Below, one piece after another: positions 1 to 9,007 of a DNA stretch of 25,685 nucleotides (positions within the stretch are counted from its first letter, which is position 1; each line of letters begins with the position of its first letter). The position numbers and the translations under genes are program-made. The DNA comes from Planctomycetota bacterium (GTDB lineage Bacteria > Planctomycetota > PUPC01 > DSUN01). The notes under the pieces are model-generated. The model ran no database searches. It had not been told where the DNA came from and saw only the letters and a program-made list of their open reading frames with translations. Location: positions 1 to 25,685 of the forward strand of contig DAOOIT010000073.1 in the NCBI GenBank assembly GCA_035384565.1, written 5' to 3'.

Positions 1-143
1 CCGCCCCGCTGGCGCCGGCAACGCAGCCCACGCGGATTCTTGGACAGGCTCCTAGGCCAGTACCGCCCCATCCTAGCACCCGCTGCGGGGGCGAGTCAAG
101 ACGGTTGTTCTTGCCCTATCGCACGATACAGCCGCGCGGGGCT

Positions 144-1190
144 TCAGGTTTCGTCGGGGAACAGGTTGGGGTTGCTGGCGCGCTGGAGGGCCTCTTCGCG
201 GGTGATGCGGCCGCGCATCACCAGGTCCTTGAGCGACTGGTCGAGGGCGATCATGCCATGGGCGGAGCCGGTCTGGATGACAGAGCTGAGTTGCGCAGTC
301 TTCTTCTCGCGGATGAGGTTGCGCGCGGCGGGAATGCCCACGAGGACCTCGAAGGCGGCGGCGCGGCCCTTGCCGTCGGCCGTGGGGATGAGGGTCTGCG
401 CGATGATGCCGAGCAGCGACTCGCTGAACATCGTGCGGATCTGCTCCTGCCGCTCGCTGGGGAAGATATCCACGATGCGGTCGCAGGTCTTGGCCGCCGA
501 GCTGGTGTGCATGGTCCCCAGCACCAGGTGCCCCGTTTCGGCGGCGGTGATCGCGAGTTGTGTGGTTTCGAGGTCGCGCATCTCGCCCACGAGGATCACA
601 TCGGGGTCCTCGCGCAGCGCGCTCCGCAGCGCGTTGGCGAACGAGTGCGTGTGGGCGCCCACCTCGCGCTGGCTGATCAGGGCCTGTTTGCTCTCGTGCA
701 CGAACTCGATGGGGTCCTCGATGGTGATGATGTGGTCGGGGCAGCGCTCGTTGATGTAGTCAATGATGCTGGCCAGCGTGGTGCTCTTGCCGGAGCCGGT
801 GGGGCCCGTGACCAGGATGAGGCCGCGGTCCTTCATCGCCAGTTCGGCGACCACGGGGGGCAGGCCCAGCTTCTCCAGGGGCAGCACGCTGTTGGGAATC
901 TTCCGCAGCACGGCCGACGGCCCGTGGCGTTGGACGAAGGCGTTGACGCGGAACCTGGCGAAGTCGGTGGGAAACGAGAAGTCGAGCTCGAGGTCGCGCT
1001 CGTAGGTCTGGCGCTGGGAGTCGCTCATGATCTGCCGGAGCATCGCGAGGAGCGCGTCGGCCGCGAGCGGCGGCGCGTTGATCTTCTTCATCTCGCCGTG
1101 GATGCGCACGATGGGCGGGGCGCCGGTCGCCAGGTGCAGGTCGGAGGCCCCCTGCTTGTGCATGAAGGTCAGCAGCGGCAGAATGTCCAA
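144..1190 (-). CDS. pilT: Type IV pilus retraction ATPase PilT
   Basis: Hexameric cytoplasmic ATPase that powers pilus retraction (twitching motility). The 348-residue product has the family's normal length and order: the N-terminal KQGASDLHL segment, Walker A GPTGSGKST (129-137), Asp box around TIEDPIEFVHES (156-167), Walker B DPDVILVGEMRD (195-206), His box TMHTSS (216-221) and the PilT-specific AARNLIRE motif near 288-295 (AIRNLIRE in characterised PilT). The start is a TTG. It is preferred because it gives an N-terminus (MDILPLLTF..KQGASDLHL) that lines up with known PilT, and the frame is closed a few codons upstream; the next ATG would remove nine conserved residues. A weak AGGA overlaps the stop codon of the upstream PilB-like gene 12 bp away, so the two are probably co-transcribed and translationally coupled. 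All catalytic motifs are intact, unlike the neighbour. Confidence 0.96.
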   Translation of the reverse strand: MDILPLLTFMHKQGASDLHLATGAPPIVRIHGEMKKINAPPLAADALLAMLRQIMSDSQRQTYERDLELDFSFPTDFARFRVNAFVQRHGPSAVLRKIPNSVLPLEKLGLPPVVAELAMKDRGLILVTGPTGSGKSTTLASIIDYINERCPDHIITIEDPIEFVHESKQALISQREVGAHTHSFANALRSALREDPDVILVGEMRDLETTQLAITAAETGHLVLGTMHTSSAAKTCDRIVDIFPSERQEQIRTMFSESLLGIIAQTLIPTADGKGRAAAFEVLVGIPAARNLIREKKTAQLSSVIQTGSAHGMIALDQSLKDLVMRGRITREEALQRASNPNLFPDET

Positions 1191-1202
1191 GCCCGTTGCA
1201 TC

Positions 1203-2318
1203 CTATTCACAAGGCATCCGACGGCCTATCGCCCGCCGGAGGCAGGAGGCGGGCGCGCCGTCGAGCAGCAGGTCGCGGAGTTCGCGGCTGGGCTCCAGGA
1301 TCTCGTACTTCAGCGCCCGCTCCAGGCGCTGGGCGACGATGAGGCGGAGCGAGTTCGCCAGCAGCGGCCCCGGGACGCCGTTCTCGCGCAGCAGGGCCAG
1401 GGCCGTCAGAGGGTCGGGCGCGCGCATCTCGCCCAGGAGCAGCGTGCTCACCAGGGCCTCGGGGCGAAAGGCGGCCCAGAACTCCCGCTCGTGGAGTCTC
1501 TCGGCCAGCAGAATCGGCGGCGGATCGGGGGCCAGGCGGCCGAGCGCCGCGAGGTAGTCGTCGCGCGTCCTCGCCTCCAGTTGGGTGGCCTCGGCGCAGC
1601 GGAGCCTTGCCGTGGCCTCGAGGGTGACGGCCTGGCGACGCCTCGGGCCGGCGGCCCGCAGCAGCGCGTGAAGGGTCATCGAGCAGCCCGAGCGCCGGGG
1701 CCCGCAGACGACGAGGAGGCCGTCGCGCGCGTGGGCGGCCCGGCGAAGGCGCGCCGCGTCGTCCTTCGCGAAACCCAGAGCGCGCAGTTCCCACGGGTCG
1801 GCCAGCACCGCGCCCACCGGAGGCGGCAGGGCGCCGCGGCGTGTCGGCTCGAAGCGCGGCGGGCCGGGCGCCGCCCGCGCGGCCACCGCGTCCAGCACCC
1901 GGCGGATCGCCGCCGCGTCGGCCACGGCCACGCGCACGCGGGCGCCCGTGGCGGCCTGGATCTCCTCGATGGCCCGCGCGTCCGTGGGGTCGGCCATGGC
2001 CACGGTGAGCTCATCGCCGATCCGCACCATGGGCACCGCCTCGTGCCGGCGCAGGAGGTCCAGCGACACCGCGGCCACCAGGTCGGGCTCCAGGGCCTGG
2101 GCGTCCGGCTCCACATAGGGGATGCCGAGCAGATGCCCCAGCGCCCAGTTCAACTGGTCGCGGGTGAGCGCCTCCTGCTCGAGCAGCACCTGGCCGAGCC
2201 TCCGACGCGAGACGCGCTGCTCGCGGAGCGCCGCGCGGCGCTGTTCCCGCGTGATCAGGCCGTGCTCGACCAGCACATCGCCCAGCCGTCGCGCCCTCGC
2301 CGGTGCGTGTGTCGCCAT
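1203..2318 (-). CDS. PilB/GspE-like protein with tandem MshEN domain and degenerate ATPase domain
   Basis: 371 residues. The N-terminus carries two near-consensus MshEN motifs (RLGxxLx10LxxxLxxQ), at 11-34 and 40-63. These resemble the c-di-GMP-binding module of MshE/PilB-type ATPases, with one deviation each: Arg27 for Leu in the first and Leu63 for Gln in the second. A T2SSE-N-like region follows to about 145. The C-terminal part resembles the GspE/PilB ATPase core but is decayed at key sites. The P-loop reads GPRRSGCSMT (206-215), with Cys212 in place of the essential Lys. The Walker B region reads ILLAERLHE rather than ILVGEIRDxE. The His box and PilB tetracysteine are not visible, while VAQRLERAL keeps the family's tail motif. 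The ATG was chosen because GAGGAG sits 4 nt upstream; the frame is open further upstream, toward the opposite gene. Likely a non-hydrolysing regulator or scaffold of the pilus machine, in one unit with pilT (inference). Confidence 0.85.
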   Translation of the reverse strand: MATHAPARARRLGDVLVEHGLITREQRRAALREQRVSRRRLGQVLLEQEALTRDQLNWALGHLLGIPYVEPDAQALEPDLVAAVSLDLLRRHEAVPMVRIGDELTVAMADPTDARAIEEIQAATGARVRVAVADAAAIRRVLDAVAARAAPGPPRFEPTRRGALPPPVGAVLADPWELRALGFAKDDAARLRRAAHARDGLLVVCGPRRSGCSMTLHALLRAAGPRRRQAVTLEATARLRCAEATQLEARTRDDYLAALGRLAPDPPPILLAERLHEREFWAAFRPEALVSTLLLGEMRAPDPLTALALLRENGVPGPLLANSLRLIVAQRLERALKYEILEPSRELRDLLLDGAPASCLRRAIGRRMPCE

Positions 2319-2399
2319 CGGACTCCTCGTCTGCGGGTGCGTGCGATGCGGAAGGTCCATGACACACTTACCCCAGGTCCCGCCCGTCCGCAACCCGCC

Positions 2400-2417
2400 G
2401 GAGCGGATTTCCGCTCC
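2400..2417. promoter_or_regulatory. 18-bp palindrome abutting the addB -35 (candidate operator)
   Basis: GGAGCGGA and TCCGCTCC form perfect 8-bp arms around a TT centre, ending one base before the -35 hexamer TTGACC. It lies in the 174-bp region between divergent genes, where no gene ends, so a terminator role is unlikely. It matches neither the B. subtilis nor the E. coli LexA box. Operator function is inferred from position and symmetry only. Confidence 0.4.
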
Positions 2418-2446
2418 TTGACCCCGCCTGGCCGCAACGGTATGAT
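2418..2446 (+). promoter_or_regulatory. sigma70-type promoter of the addB-addA operon
   Basis: TTGACC, then exactly 17 bp, then TATGAT: five of six matches in each hexamer. Predicted transcription start is near 2453. An in-frame ATG at 2442 lies inside the -10, so it cannot be the start codon of a transcript made here; this supports the GTG at 2493. Confidence 0.7.
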
Positions 2447-2481
2447 TCCGTCGGGCCATGTCGAGGGTTCCACGTTCAGGC

Positions 2482-2485
2482 GGAG
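2482..2485 (+). promoter_or_regulatory. Ribosome binding site deciding the GTG start of addB
   Basis: GGAG (in AGGCGGAG) lies 7 nt before the GTG at 2493, the only candidate start between the promoter and the conserved N-terminal strand with a good Shine-Dalgarno sequence. The ATG at 2574 would cut off conserved sequence. Confidence 0.6.
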
Positions 2486-2492
2486 CGGCGCG

Positions 2493-5400
2493 GTGAGCGA
2501 AGCCTCCGGAATCGGGCGTATCCTCCATCACTCGGGCAGCTTTGCCGCCCTGGAGACTGCGCTATGGCGCGCGATGGATAGCGTGCGCGCCCTCGAGCCG
2601 CTCGCGCCCATCCTCGTGCTGGTGCCAGCGAATCTGCTGCGCCGCCATCTGCTGCTCGAGGCCGCGGCCCGAGGGGGATGCCTCAATGTGCACTACCTCA
2701 CGCTGATTGACCTGGCCCGCGAGCTGGGCGAGGCCCCTCTGGCCGCAGAAGGGCGGGCCCTTCTGCCCGCCCTGGGCGGCGAACTCGTCGCCCGCGCCGT
2801 GTGCGAGGCGGCTCCGGGCACGTACTTCGACTCCATCGCCGGCAAGCCGGGCTTCCACCGGGCGCTGCTGGCCACGATCGCCGACTTCAAAGAGGCCGGC
2901 CACACTCCCGACGATCTGCGGCGATGCCTCGGCGACCGCGGCCTGCCCGATGCGGCCAAGCTGCGCGATTTCTGCGCCCTGTGGGAGGCCGTGGAGGAGC
3001 GGCTGGGCGCGCTGCGGCTCTACGATGCGGCCGACCTGGTAGCCGCGGCCGCCGCGGCAGCCCCGGCCGACCGTTGGCTGGCCCAGGCGGCGGCCGTCTT
3101 CGTCTATGGCTTCTACGATCTCAACGAGCTTCAGCGCCGGCTGGTCGCCGCCTGCGCCACGGCGCGGCCGGCCGCGGCCTTCTTCCCCTTCACGCCCGGG
3201 GCGGCGGCATTCGCCTATGCCGAGCCCACCTTCGACTGGTTCCTCCGCCAGGGCTTCAGAGCCCGAGCCGAGCCTGAGCCCGCGGCGCCGCCCGAACTCG
3301 CCGCCCTCCGGCGCAACCTGTTCGCGCCTCTCACCGAGGGCGCTGCCTCTGAGGGCCGCCTGCGCCTCGTGAGCGCGCCCGACGAGGTGCGCGAGGTGCG
3401 CGCCCTGGTGCGTGAGGCCCTCGCCGCCGCCCGCGCCGGCACGGCGCTGCCCCGCGTGGGCATCCTGCTGCGCCAGACGGCCGCCTACGCCCCCCTCTTC
3501 GCCGAGGAGTGCGCGGCGGGCGGCCTCGCCGCGTATCCGCACGACCCGCCGCCCCTCGCCACCACGCGGGCCGGGCGCAGCCTGTTGATGCTCCTTCGCC
3601 TCCTGGAATCCGACTTCGCACGTCCCGACGTGATGGACCTCCTGACCTATGCGGACCTGGCGTTCGAGGCCCCCGCGGCCACGGCCGACTGGGACCTCCT
3701 TTCGATCCAGGCGGGCATCGTCAAGGGGCGCGACCAATGGCTGCCGCGCCTTGCCGCGCACCGCCGGGCGTTGGAGGCCCTCGGCACCGAGGACGAGAAC
3801 CCGCGGCGCACGGCCGAGCTGCTCGAGGCCCTCACCCAGATCGAAGCCCTCCTGGGCCAGTTGATCCCGGCGATCGAGGCCATCCCCAAGACCGCTCGCT
3901 GGAGCGACCTGACCGGCGCCGTGCTGGCCCTCTTCCGCCGATTCGTGCGGCAGGACGCCGGCGGCGCCACGGTAGCCGAGGCCGTGGCAGAGCTGGCCTC
4001 GCTCGATGCCACGGGCGCGCCGGCCGACCTCCCCACGCTCGCCCGCCTGGCCCGCGAGCTGCTCGAGACCCGCCGGCCCCCGCGCCCGCCGTTCGGCTCG
4101 CGCGGCCCGGTCGTGGCCGACCTGCTCGAGTGCCGCGGCGTGCCTTTCGACCTCGTGTGCGTGCCCGGCCTCGTCGAGAAGGGCTTCCCCGCCCTGCCGA
4201 CGCAGGACCCGCTGCTCTCGGACCGTGAACGCGCGCGGCTCAACGAGCGGGGCCTTCGGCTGCCGCTGAAGAGCGACCGCGCCGCCGAGGAGCGCCTGCT
4301 GCTGCGCCTCGCCGTGGGCGCGGCCCGCGACCGCGTCGTGCTCAGCTACCCACGCCTCGAATCGGGCTCGGCCCGCGAGCGCGTGCCGTCGCACTTCCTC
4401 CTGCGGGCCGTCGAGGCCGTCACAGGCCGGCGCTGCACCAACGCCACCCTCGGCGGCTTCGCGGGACACGAGACGCTCGGGGCGTCGGCCTTCGCCCCCG
4501 CCGACCCCGCGAGGGCGTGGCGCGAGGCGGAGTACGACCTGGCCGTTGCGGGCGCGGCGCTCCAGAGCGGGCGCGGGGCCGAGCTGGCCTACCTCGCCAC
4601 CCTGTCGCCCACGTTCGCCGCGGCGCGCCGGGCCGAGGAGCGCCGCTGGGGCGAGGCCGCCTTCACGCCCTACGACGGCCTGTTGCTCGCCCCGGAGGCC
4701 CGCGACGTCTTGCGCGCCCTTCTCGGCCCCGAGCCCTGGCGCATGCCGGCTACGGCGCTGGAGCGCTATGCCGCCTGCCCGTTCCGCTACTTCCTCAAAC
4801 ACGTGCTCGGCATCGAGCCGCTGGCCGAGCCCGAGGCGGTGCGCCGCCTGTCGCACCTCGACAGGGGCAAGCTCCTCCACACCATCCTGCACCGGGCCCT
4901 GCGCCAGGCACGCGACGAGGGCCGACTGCCCTTGCGCCTCGACGCCCAGGAGGCGCTGCTGAGCATCGCACGCGAGGAGTTCGATGAGTTCGAGAAGCGG
5001 GGCCTCGTGGGCCTCCCCGCGCTCTGGAGTCTCGAGCGCGGCGCCCTGGAGGGCGACCTGCGCCGCTTCGTGCTCGACGAGGCCGCCGACCCGGGGGATT
5101 ATGTGCCCGCCCACTTCGAGGCGGCGTTCGGCACGCCGCGCGGCGCCGGCGACCTGGCAAGCGCCCGAGGTCTCGTCCAGAACCTCGGCCCGGCCGGCAC
5201 CATCGAGGTGGTGGGCCGCATTGACCGCATTGACCTGACCCCTGACGGCTCCCACGGCCGAGTGGTGGACTACAAGACGGGCGCCCAGGCCAGCCCGCCG
5301 CGCAGAGACCCGCTGGCCGGCGGCACCGCCCTGCAACTGCCCCTCTACCTCAAGGCCGCCGAACTGCTTGTGCCCGGTGCCACGATGGACGCCGCGCTCT

Positions 5401-5669
5401 ATCGCCACGTCACCGAACGAGGCGACTACGCGGACACGGCGTTCACCCGCGACGACTATGCGGAGCTGGAGGATCGCCTGCTGCGCATCCTGGCCACCAT
5501 CGTCGAGGGCATCGGCGCGGGGCGCTTCTTCGCGGGCGTGGCCGCGGACCAGGAGTGCCGAAGCTGCGACTACCGCGATGTGTGCGGCGTGGCCGCCGAG
5601 GCCGCTACGCGACGCAAGCTGGCCGATGAAGCCGTGCAAACCTACCTGGCCATGCGGGAGGCGGAATGA
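2493..5669 (+). CDS. addB: AddB-type helicase-nuclease subunit with Fe-S staple
   Basis: Second subunit of an AddAB-type complex that resects double-strand DNA ends for recombination. Length is 1058 residues with the GTG start, slightly shorter than Firmicute AddB. The N-terminal segment (LVPANLLRRHLL) sits where Firmicute AddB has a Walker A but lacks GxGK, so it is probably not an ATPase. The C-terminal PD-(D/E)XK nuclease is intact: GRIDRID (Asp911), VDYKTG (Asp926, Lys928) and QLPLY (Gln948). Four cysteines match the AddB iron-sulfur staple: Cys762 in AACPFRYF and Cys1022, Cys1025, Cys1031 as CxxCx5C. The stop overlaps the next start as ATGA, pointing to translational coupling with addA. 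It is assigned as AddB rather than a lone Cas4-like nuclease because of its size, the cysteine layout and the adjacent addA. Confidence 0.88.
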   Translation: MSEASGIGRILHHSGSFAALETALWRAMDSVRALEPLAPILVLVPANLLRRHLLLEAAARGGCLNVHYLTLIDLARELGEAPLAAEGRALLPALGGELVARAVCEAAPGTYFDSIAGKPGFHRALLATIADFKEAGHTPDDLRRCLGDRGLPDAAKLRDFCALWEAVEERLGALRLYDAADLVAAAAAAAPADRWLAQAAAVFVYGFYDLNELQRRLVAACATARPAAAFFPFTPGAAAFAYAEPTFDWFLRQGFRARAEPEPAAPPELAALRRNLFAPLTEGAASEGRLRLVSAPDEVREVRALVREALAAARAGTALPRVGILLRQTAAYAPLFAEECAAGGLAAYPHDPPPLATTRAGRSLLMLLRLLESDFARPDVMDLLTYADLAFEAPAATADWDLLSIQAGIVKGRDQWLPRLAAHRRALEALGTEDENPRRTAELLEALTQIEALLGQLIPAIEAIPKTARWSDLTGAVLALFRRFVRQDAGGATVAEAVAELASLDATGAPADLPTLARLARELLETRRPPRPPFGSRGPVVADLLECRGVPFDLVCVPGLVEKGFPALPTQDPLLSDRERARLNERGLRLPLKSDRAAEERLLLRLAVGAARDRVVLSYPRLESGSARERVPSHFLLRAVEAVTGRRCTNATLGGFAGHETLGASAFAPADPARAWREAEYDLAVAGAALQSGRGAELAYLATLSPTFAAARRAEERRWGEAAFTPYDGLLLAPEARDVLRALLGPEPWRMPATALERYAACPFRYFLKHVLGIEPLAEPEAVRRLSHLDRGKLLHTILHRALRQARDEGRLPLRLDAQEALLSIAREEFDEFEKRGLVGLPALWSLERGALEGDLRRFVLDEAADPGDYVPAHFEAAFGTPRGAGDLASARGLVQNLGPAGTIEVVGRIDRIDLTPDGSHGRVVDYKTGAQASPPRRDPLAGGTALQLPLYLKAAELLVPGATMDAALYRHVTERGDYADTAFTRDDYAELEDRLLRILATIVEGIGAGRFFAGVAADQECRSCDYRDVCGVAAEAATRRKLADEAVQTYLAMREAE

Positions 5670-8600
5670 GCACGAAGCCCTATGCCGACGCCGCCCACCG
5701 CACCCGCGCCGAGAGCGACCTCGACGCCAGCCTCACCGTCGAGGCCGCCGCGGGCGCGGGCAAGACCTCCGTGCTCGTCACCCGCCTGCTCAACTTCGTG
5801 CGCGAGGGCAAGGCCCCGCTCCGCCGCATCGTGGCTGTCACCTTCACTGAGAAGGCCGCCGGCGAACTGCGCGTGCGGGTCCGCGAAGAGCTGGAGAAGG
5901 CGCTCGACGGCACGCTCGACGCCGAGTCCCGCGCCCGTTACGCGCAGGCCCTCGACGACCTCGGCCACGCGCCCATCGGCACCATTCACGCCTTCTGCGC
6001 GGGGCTGATCCGCGAGCGCCCCGTCGAGGCCGGCGTGGACCCGCAGTTCCGCGTGCTGGACGAGCTGGAAGGCTCGCTCGTGCGCGACCGCGCCTGGGAC
6101 GACTGGCTGGAGGAGCAACTGGCCGCGGGCAACCTCGCGCTCCTGCGCGCGGTCGCGCATGGCTTGCGGCTGGAGGGCGAAGGCAACACGCTCCGCGCCC
6201 TGGCCCTCAAGATGTGCGGCTGCCGCGATCTGCTGGACAGGCTGCCCGCCGCTCCGCCGGCCCCCGACGTCGGGCCTTTTCTCGCGGAGGCGCGCCAGGG
6301 CCTGGCCGACCTCGTGGCGCTGGTTGACGGGCACTGCAATCCCGAGGCGGGGGCCGCCTTCCGCTCGCAGATGAGCCGTCTGGGCCGCGACCTCCGGCGC
6401 GCGGAGGGCCTCGACCCCATGCAGCGCGAGGCAGCGGTGATGCACCTCAACTTCCGCCGCAAGTTCCCGGGCAAGAAGCACTGGTCCAATGCGAAACGCC
6501 ACGCGGAGGCCAACACGATCTTCGAGGACCTCAAGGCGCGTCACGAGGCCCTGGCGGCGGCCATCGGCGCGTCCGTGGCCGCCGGCGTGGCCGAGGCCCT
6601 GGCCACGTATCCGGAGGCTCTCCGCAAGGAACGCGACAAGGACGGGCTGCTGGATTTCGACGACCTGCTGCTCGTCACCCGCAACATGCTCCGCGACAGC
6701 CGCGAGGCCCGCGACCACTTCAAGGCGAGCTACGACTACCTGCTGGTGGACGAGTTCCAGGACACCGACCCGCTCCAGGTGGAGATCGCCTTCTTCCTCG
6801 CCGAGCGGCGCGACAGCCACGCCAGCCGATGGGACCAGGTGCGGGTTGAACCGGGCAAGCTGTTCTTCGTCGGCGACCCGAAGCAGAGCATCTATCGGTT
6901 CCGCCGAGCCGACATCGAGATGTACGAGAAGGCCCGCCGCCTCCTGGCCGCCCAGGGTGCGGCGCTCACCCTGTCGCAGAGCTTCCGCCCCGTGCCCGGC
7001 ATCGCCGAGGCGGTGAACGCCATCTTCGAAGACGTGATCAAGCCACCCAGAGATGGTCTCTACCAGCCTCAGTACGTGCCCCTCAAAGCCTACCGCGACG
7101 CAACGGGCCAGCGGCCCGCCGTCGAGCTGGTCTATCCGCCGCCCGGCCACGAGGCAGACCTGGCGTTCGGCGGCACGGCGCATCGGTTCGAGGCCCGCGC
7201 CGTGGCCGCGCTGATCCGCCGCATCGTGGAGGAAGAGCGCTGGGAGGTAGCCGACCCGCAGAGCCGCCAACCCCGGCTCGCCCGCTACGGCGACATCGCC
7301 ATCCTCGCCGAGCGGTTCACCTTCTCAGACGACTACGCCGAGGCCCTCGCCGCGGCCGGTGTGCCGCTGCGCATCGTGGGGGGCAAGCACTTCTACGTCG
7401 CACACGAGGTCCACAGCCTCGTCACTGTGCTCAAGGCCATTGACAACCCGCACGACCGCGTGTCGCTGGTGGCCGCGCTGCGGGGGCCCTTCTTCGGCGT
7501 CTCGGATGAGGAACTGCTGCTCGCCCGGCAGGCTCAGGGCACGCTGAGCTATCTGGCCGAGGCTCCGGCCGGCCCGGTCGGCGAGGCGATGGCCGTGTTG
7601 CGCGAGTTCCACGGGCGGCGCAACGCCGAGCCGCTTCCGCTGCTGCTCCAGGCGCTCCTCGAACGCACAAAGGCCCTCGAGCTGTTCCTGTTGCGCCCGC
7701 GCGGCGAGCAGCGCGTGGCCAACCTGCTGCGCATCGTGGAGCGGGCGCGGGCCCTCGAGGCCACCGAGCGCGTGAGCTTCCGCGGCTTCGCGCGCTGGCT
7801 GGCCGCCGCGCACGACACCGAGGCCAGAGAAACCGAAGCCCCCTCGGCCGAAGCGGGCGACAACTTCGTGCAGTTCCTCTCCGTGCACGGCGCCAAGGGC
7901 CTCGAGTTCCCCATCGTCGTCCTCGTGGATATGGCTCGGCAGCGGCAGAATGCCAGCAGCTTCGTCGTCCTGCGCGACCAGCCGGCCGAGGCCGGGCAAT
8001 TCGCCTTCTACCTGGGTTCGAAGGGCGACCGCTACCGAACCCCCAACTGGCCGGGCGACGACTACGACGAGCGCCGCGACGAGGCCGAGGATGCCAGGCT
8101 CTTCTACGTCGCGGCCACGCGTGCCCGCGACTGCCTGGTCATGTTCCCCGGCTGGGCAAAGGGCGAGGGCGGCCCCGCCCAGTTCCTGCGCGAGGCGGCC
8201 CGGCCCGAGGCCCCCGAATGGGGCGCCGCGACGCCGAAGGGCCATGTCTACGACACCCGGACGCTCGACCTGGCCGACCGCGCGGGGAAGCCGTTCCGCC
8301 TGGCCGTGCCCACGGACGCCCTGCCGCGCGCCGCCGAAGAGCGCCTGGCGAGGCGCACGCGCTGGCGTGAGGCGCTGGCCGCCGACCTGGCCAAGGCCAC
8401 CCAGGGACGCGTCACGAAGTCGCCCTCCCGCCTCGGGCACGGCCTCGCGCCCGCGCCGCTCGACGGGGTGGAGCCCCCTGGGGCCGACACCGGCCGCCAG
8501 ATCGGCTCGCTCGTCCACCACAGCCTTCGCAGGGCGGGGCTGGACGATGCGGGGACCGTCGAGCGCCTGCTGGAGGCCGAGGCCCGCCGCATCGGGCTTG

Positions 8601-9007
8601 CGGCGCCCGCGGCGGAACAGGCCCGCCGCCTGCTGAGAGCGGCGTTGGACTCGCCCCTGCTGGCGCGCGCCCGAGCCGCCTCGGCCTGCTACCATGAGGT
8701 GCCTTTCGCCCTCGAGGTGCAAGGGGTGACGCTGACCGGCGCCATTGACCTTCTGTTCCTCGAGGGCGACGAGGCGGTGGTGGTGGACTTCAAGACCGAT
8801 TCGGTGCGCGGCGAGGCCGAGGTTCTGGAGCGTGCCGAGGCGTACGTCGCGCAGGTGCGCGCCTACGCGCTCGCTGTCCACAGGATTCTTTGCAAGCCGG
8901 TCAAGGAAGTGGTATTATTCTTCCTGTCGGCAGGGCGGCTGTGGCGAGCCACGCCCGACTCGAGCACGTATGACCTGGCGGCGGCAGAGATCGCCGCCCA
9001 CGAGTGA
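5666..9007 (+). CDS. addA: AddA-type UvrD/Rep-family helicase-nuclease
   Basis: ATP-driven 3'-5' SF1A helicase with a C-terminal nuclease, partner of AddB; 1113 residues. Visible helicase motifs: Walker A AAGAGKTS near 28-35, motif Ia VTFTEKAAGELR, motif II VDEFQDTDP (Asp362, Glu363), motif III GDPKQSIYRFRRAD near 402, motif V HGAKGLEFPIVVL, and motif VI FYVAATRARDCLV. The C-terminal PD-(D/E)XK domain has GAIDLLF (Asp1028) and VVDFKTD (Asp1041, Lys1043), followed by a YVAQVRAYA helix with the family Gln. It starts inside the addB stop (ATGA) and ends inside the next gene's start (GTGA). With both nuclease domains intact, the complex should cut both strands, as AddAB does. I see no truncation or frameshift. 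Confidence 0.93.
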   Translation: MSTKPYADAAHRTRAESDLDASLTVEAAAGAGKTSVLVTRLLNFVREGKAPLRRIVAVTFTEKAAGELRVRVREELEKALDGTLDAESRARYAQALDDLGHAPIGTIHAFCAGLIRERPVEAGVDPQFRVLDELEGSLVRDRAWDDWLEEQLAAGNLALLRAVAHGLRLEGEGNTLRALALKMCGCRDLLDRLPAAPPAPDVGPFLAEARQGLADLVALVDGHCNPEAGAAFRSQMSRLGRDLRRAEGLDPMQREAAVMHLNFRRKFPGKKHWSNAKRHAEANTIFEDLKARHEALAAAIGASVAAGVAEALATYPEALRKERDKDGLLDFDDLLLVTRNMLRDSREARDHFKASYDYLLVDEFQDTDPLQVEIAFFLAERRDSHASRWDQVRVEPGKLFFVGDPKQSIYRFRRADIEMYEKARRLLAAQGAALTLSQSFRPVPGIAEAVNAIFEDVIKPPRDGLYQPQYVPLKAYRDATGQRPAVELVYPPPGHEADLAFGGTAHRFEARAVAALIRRIVEEERWEVADPQSRQPRLARYGDIAILAERFTFSDDYAEALAAAGVPLRIVGGKHFYVAHEVHSLVTVLKAIDNPHDRVSLVAALRGPFFGVSDEELLLARQAQGTLSYLAEAPAGPVGEAMAVLREFHGRRNAEPLPLLLQALLERTKALELFLLRPRGEQRVANLLRIVERARALEATERVSFRGFARWLAAAHDTEARETEAPSAEAGDNFVQFLSVHGAKGLEFPIVVLVDMARQRQNASSFVVLRDQPAEAGQFAFYLGSKGDRYRTPNWPGDDYDERRDEAEDARLFYVAATRARDCLVMFPGWAKGEGGPAQFLREAARPEAPEWGAATPKGHVYDTRTLDLADRAGKPFRLAVPTDALPRAAEERLARRTRWREALAADLAKATQGRVTKSPSRLGHGLAPAPLDGVEPPGADTGRQIGSLVHHSLRRAGLDDAGTVERLLEAEARRIGLAAPAAEQARRLLRAALDSPLLARARAASACYHEVPFALEVQGVTLTGAIDLLFLEGDEAVVVDFKTDSVRGEAEVLERAEAYVAQVRAYALAVHRILCKPVKEVVLFFLSAGRLWRATPDSSTYDLAAAEIAAHE

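Noticed and set aside
1..143. A gene or terminator downstream of pilT.
   Set aside because: Only short stems (CCCG/CGGG) and no U-tract are visible, and no frame with coding character is seen.
2343..2392. A possible minus-strand promoter for the PilB-like gene (TTGCGG, 17 bp, TAAGTG).
   Set aside because: Matches to both hexamers are poor (about three of six or fewer), so it is not listed as a feature.
105..2441. Open frame running in front of addB through the pilT region on the plus strand.
   Set aside because: It is antisense to pilT and the PilB-like gene; the real addB begins after the promoter at 2418-2446, at the GTG at 2493.
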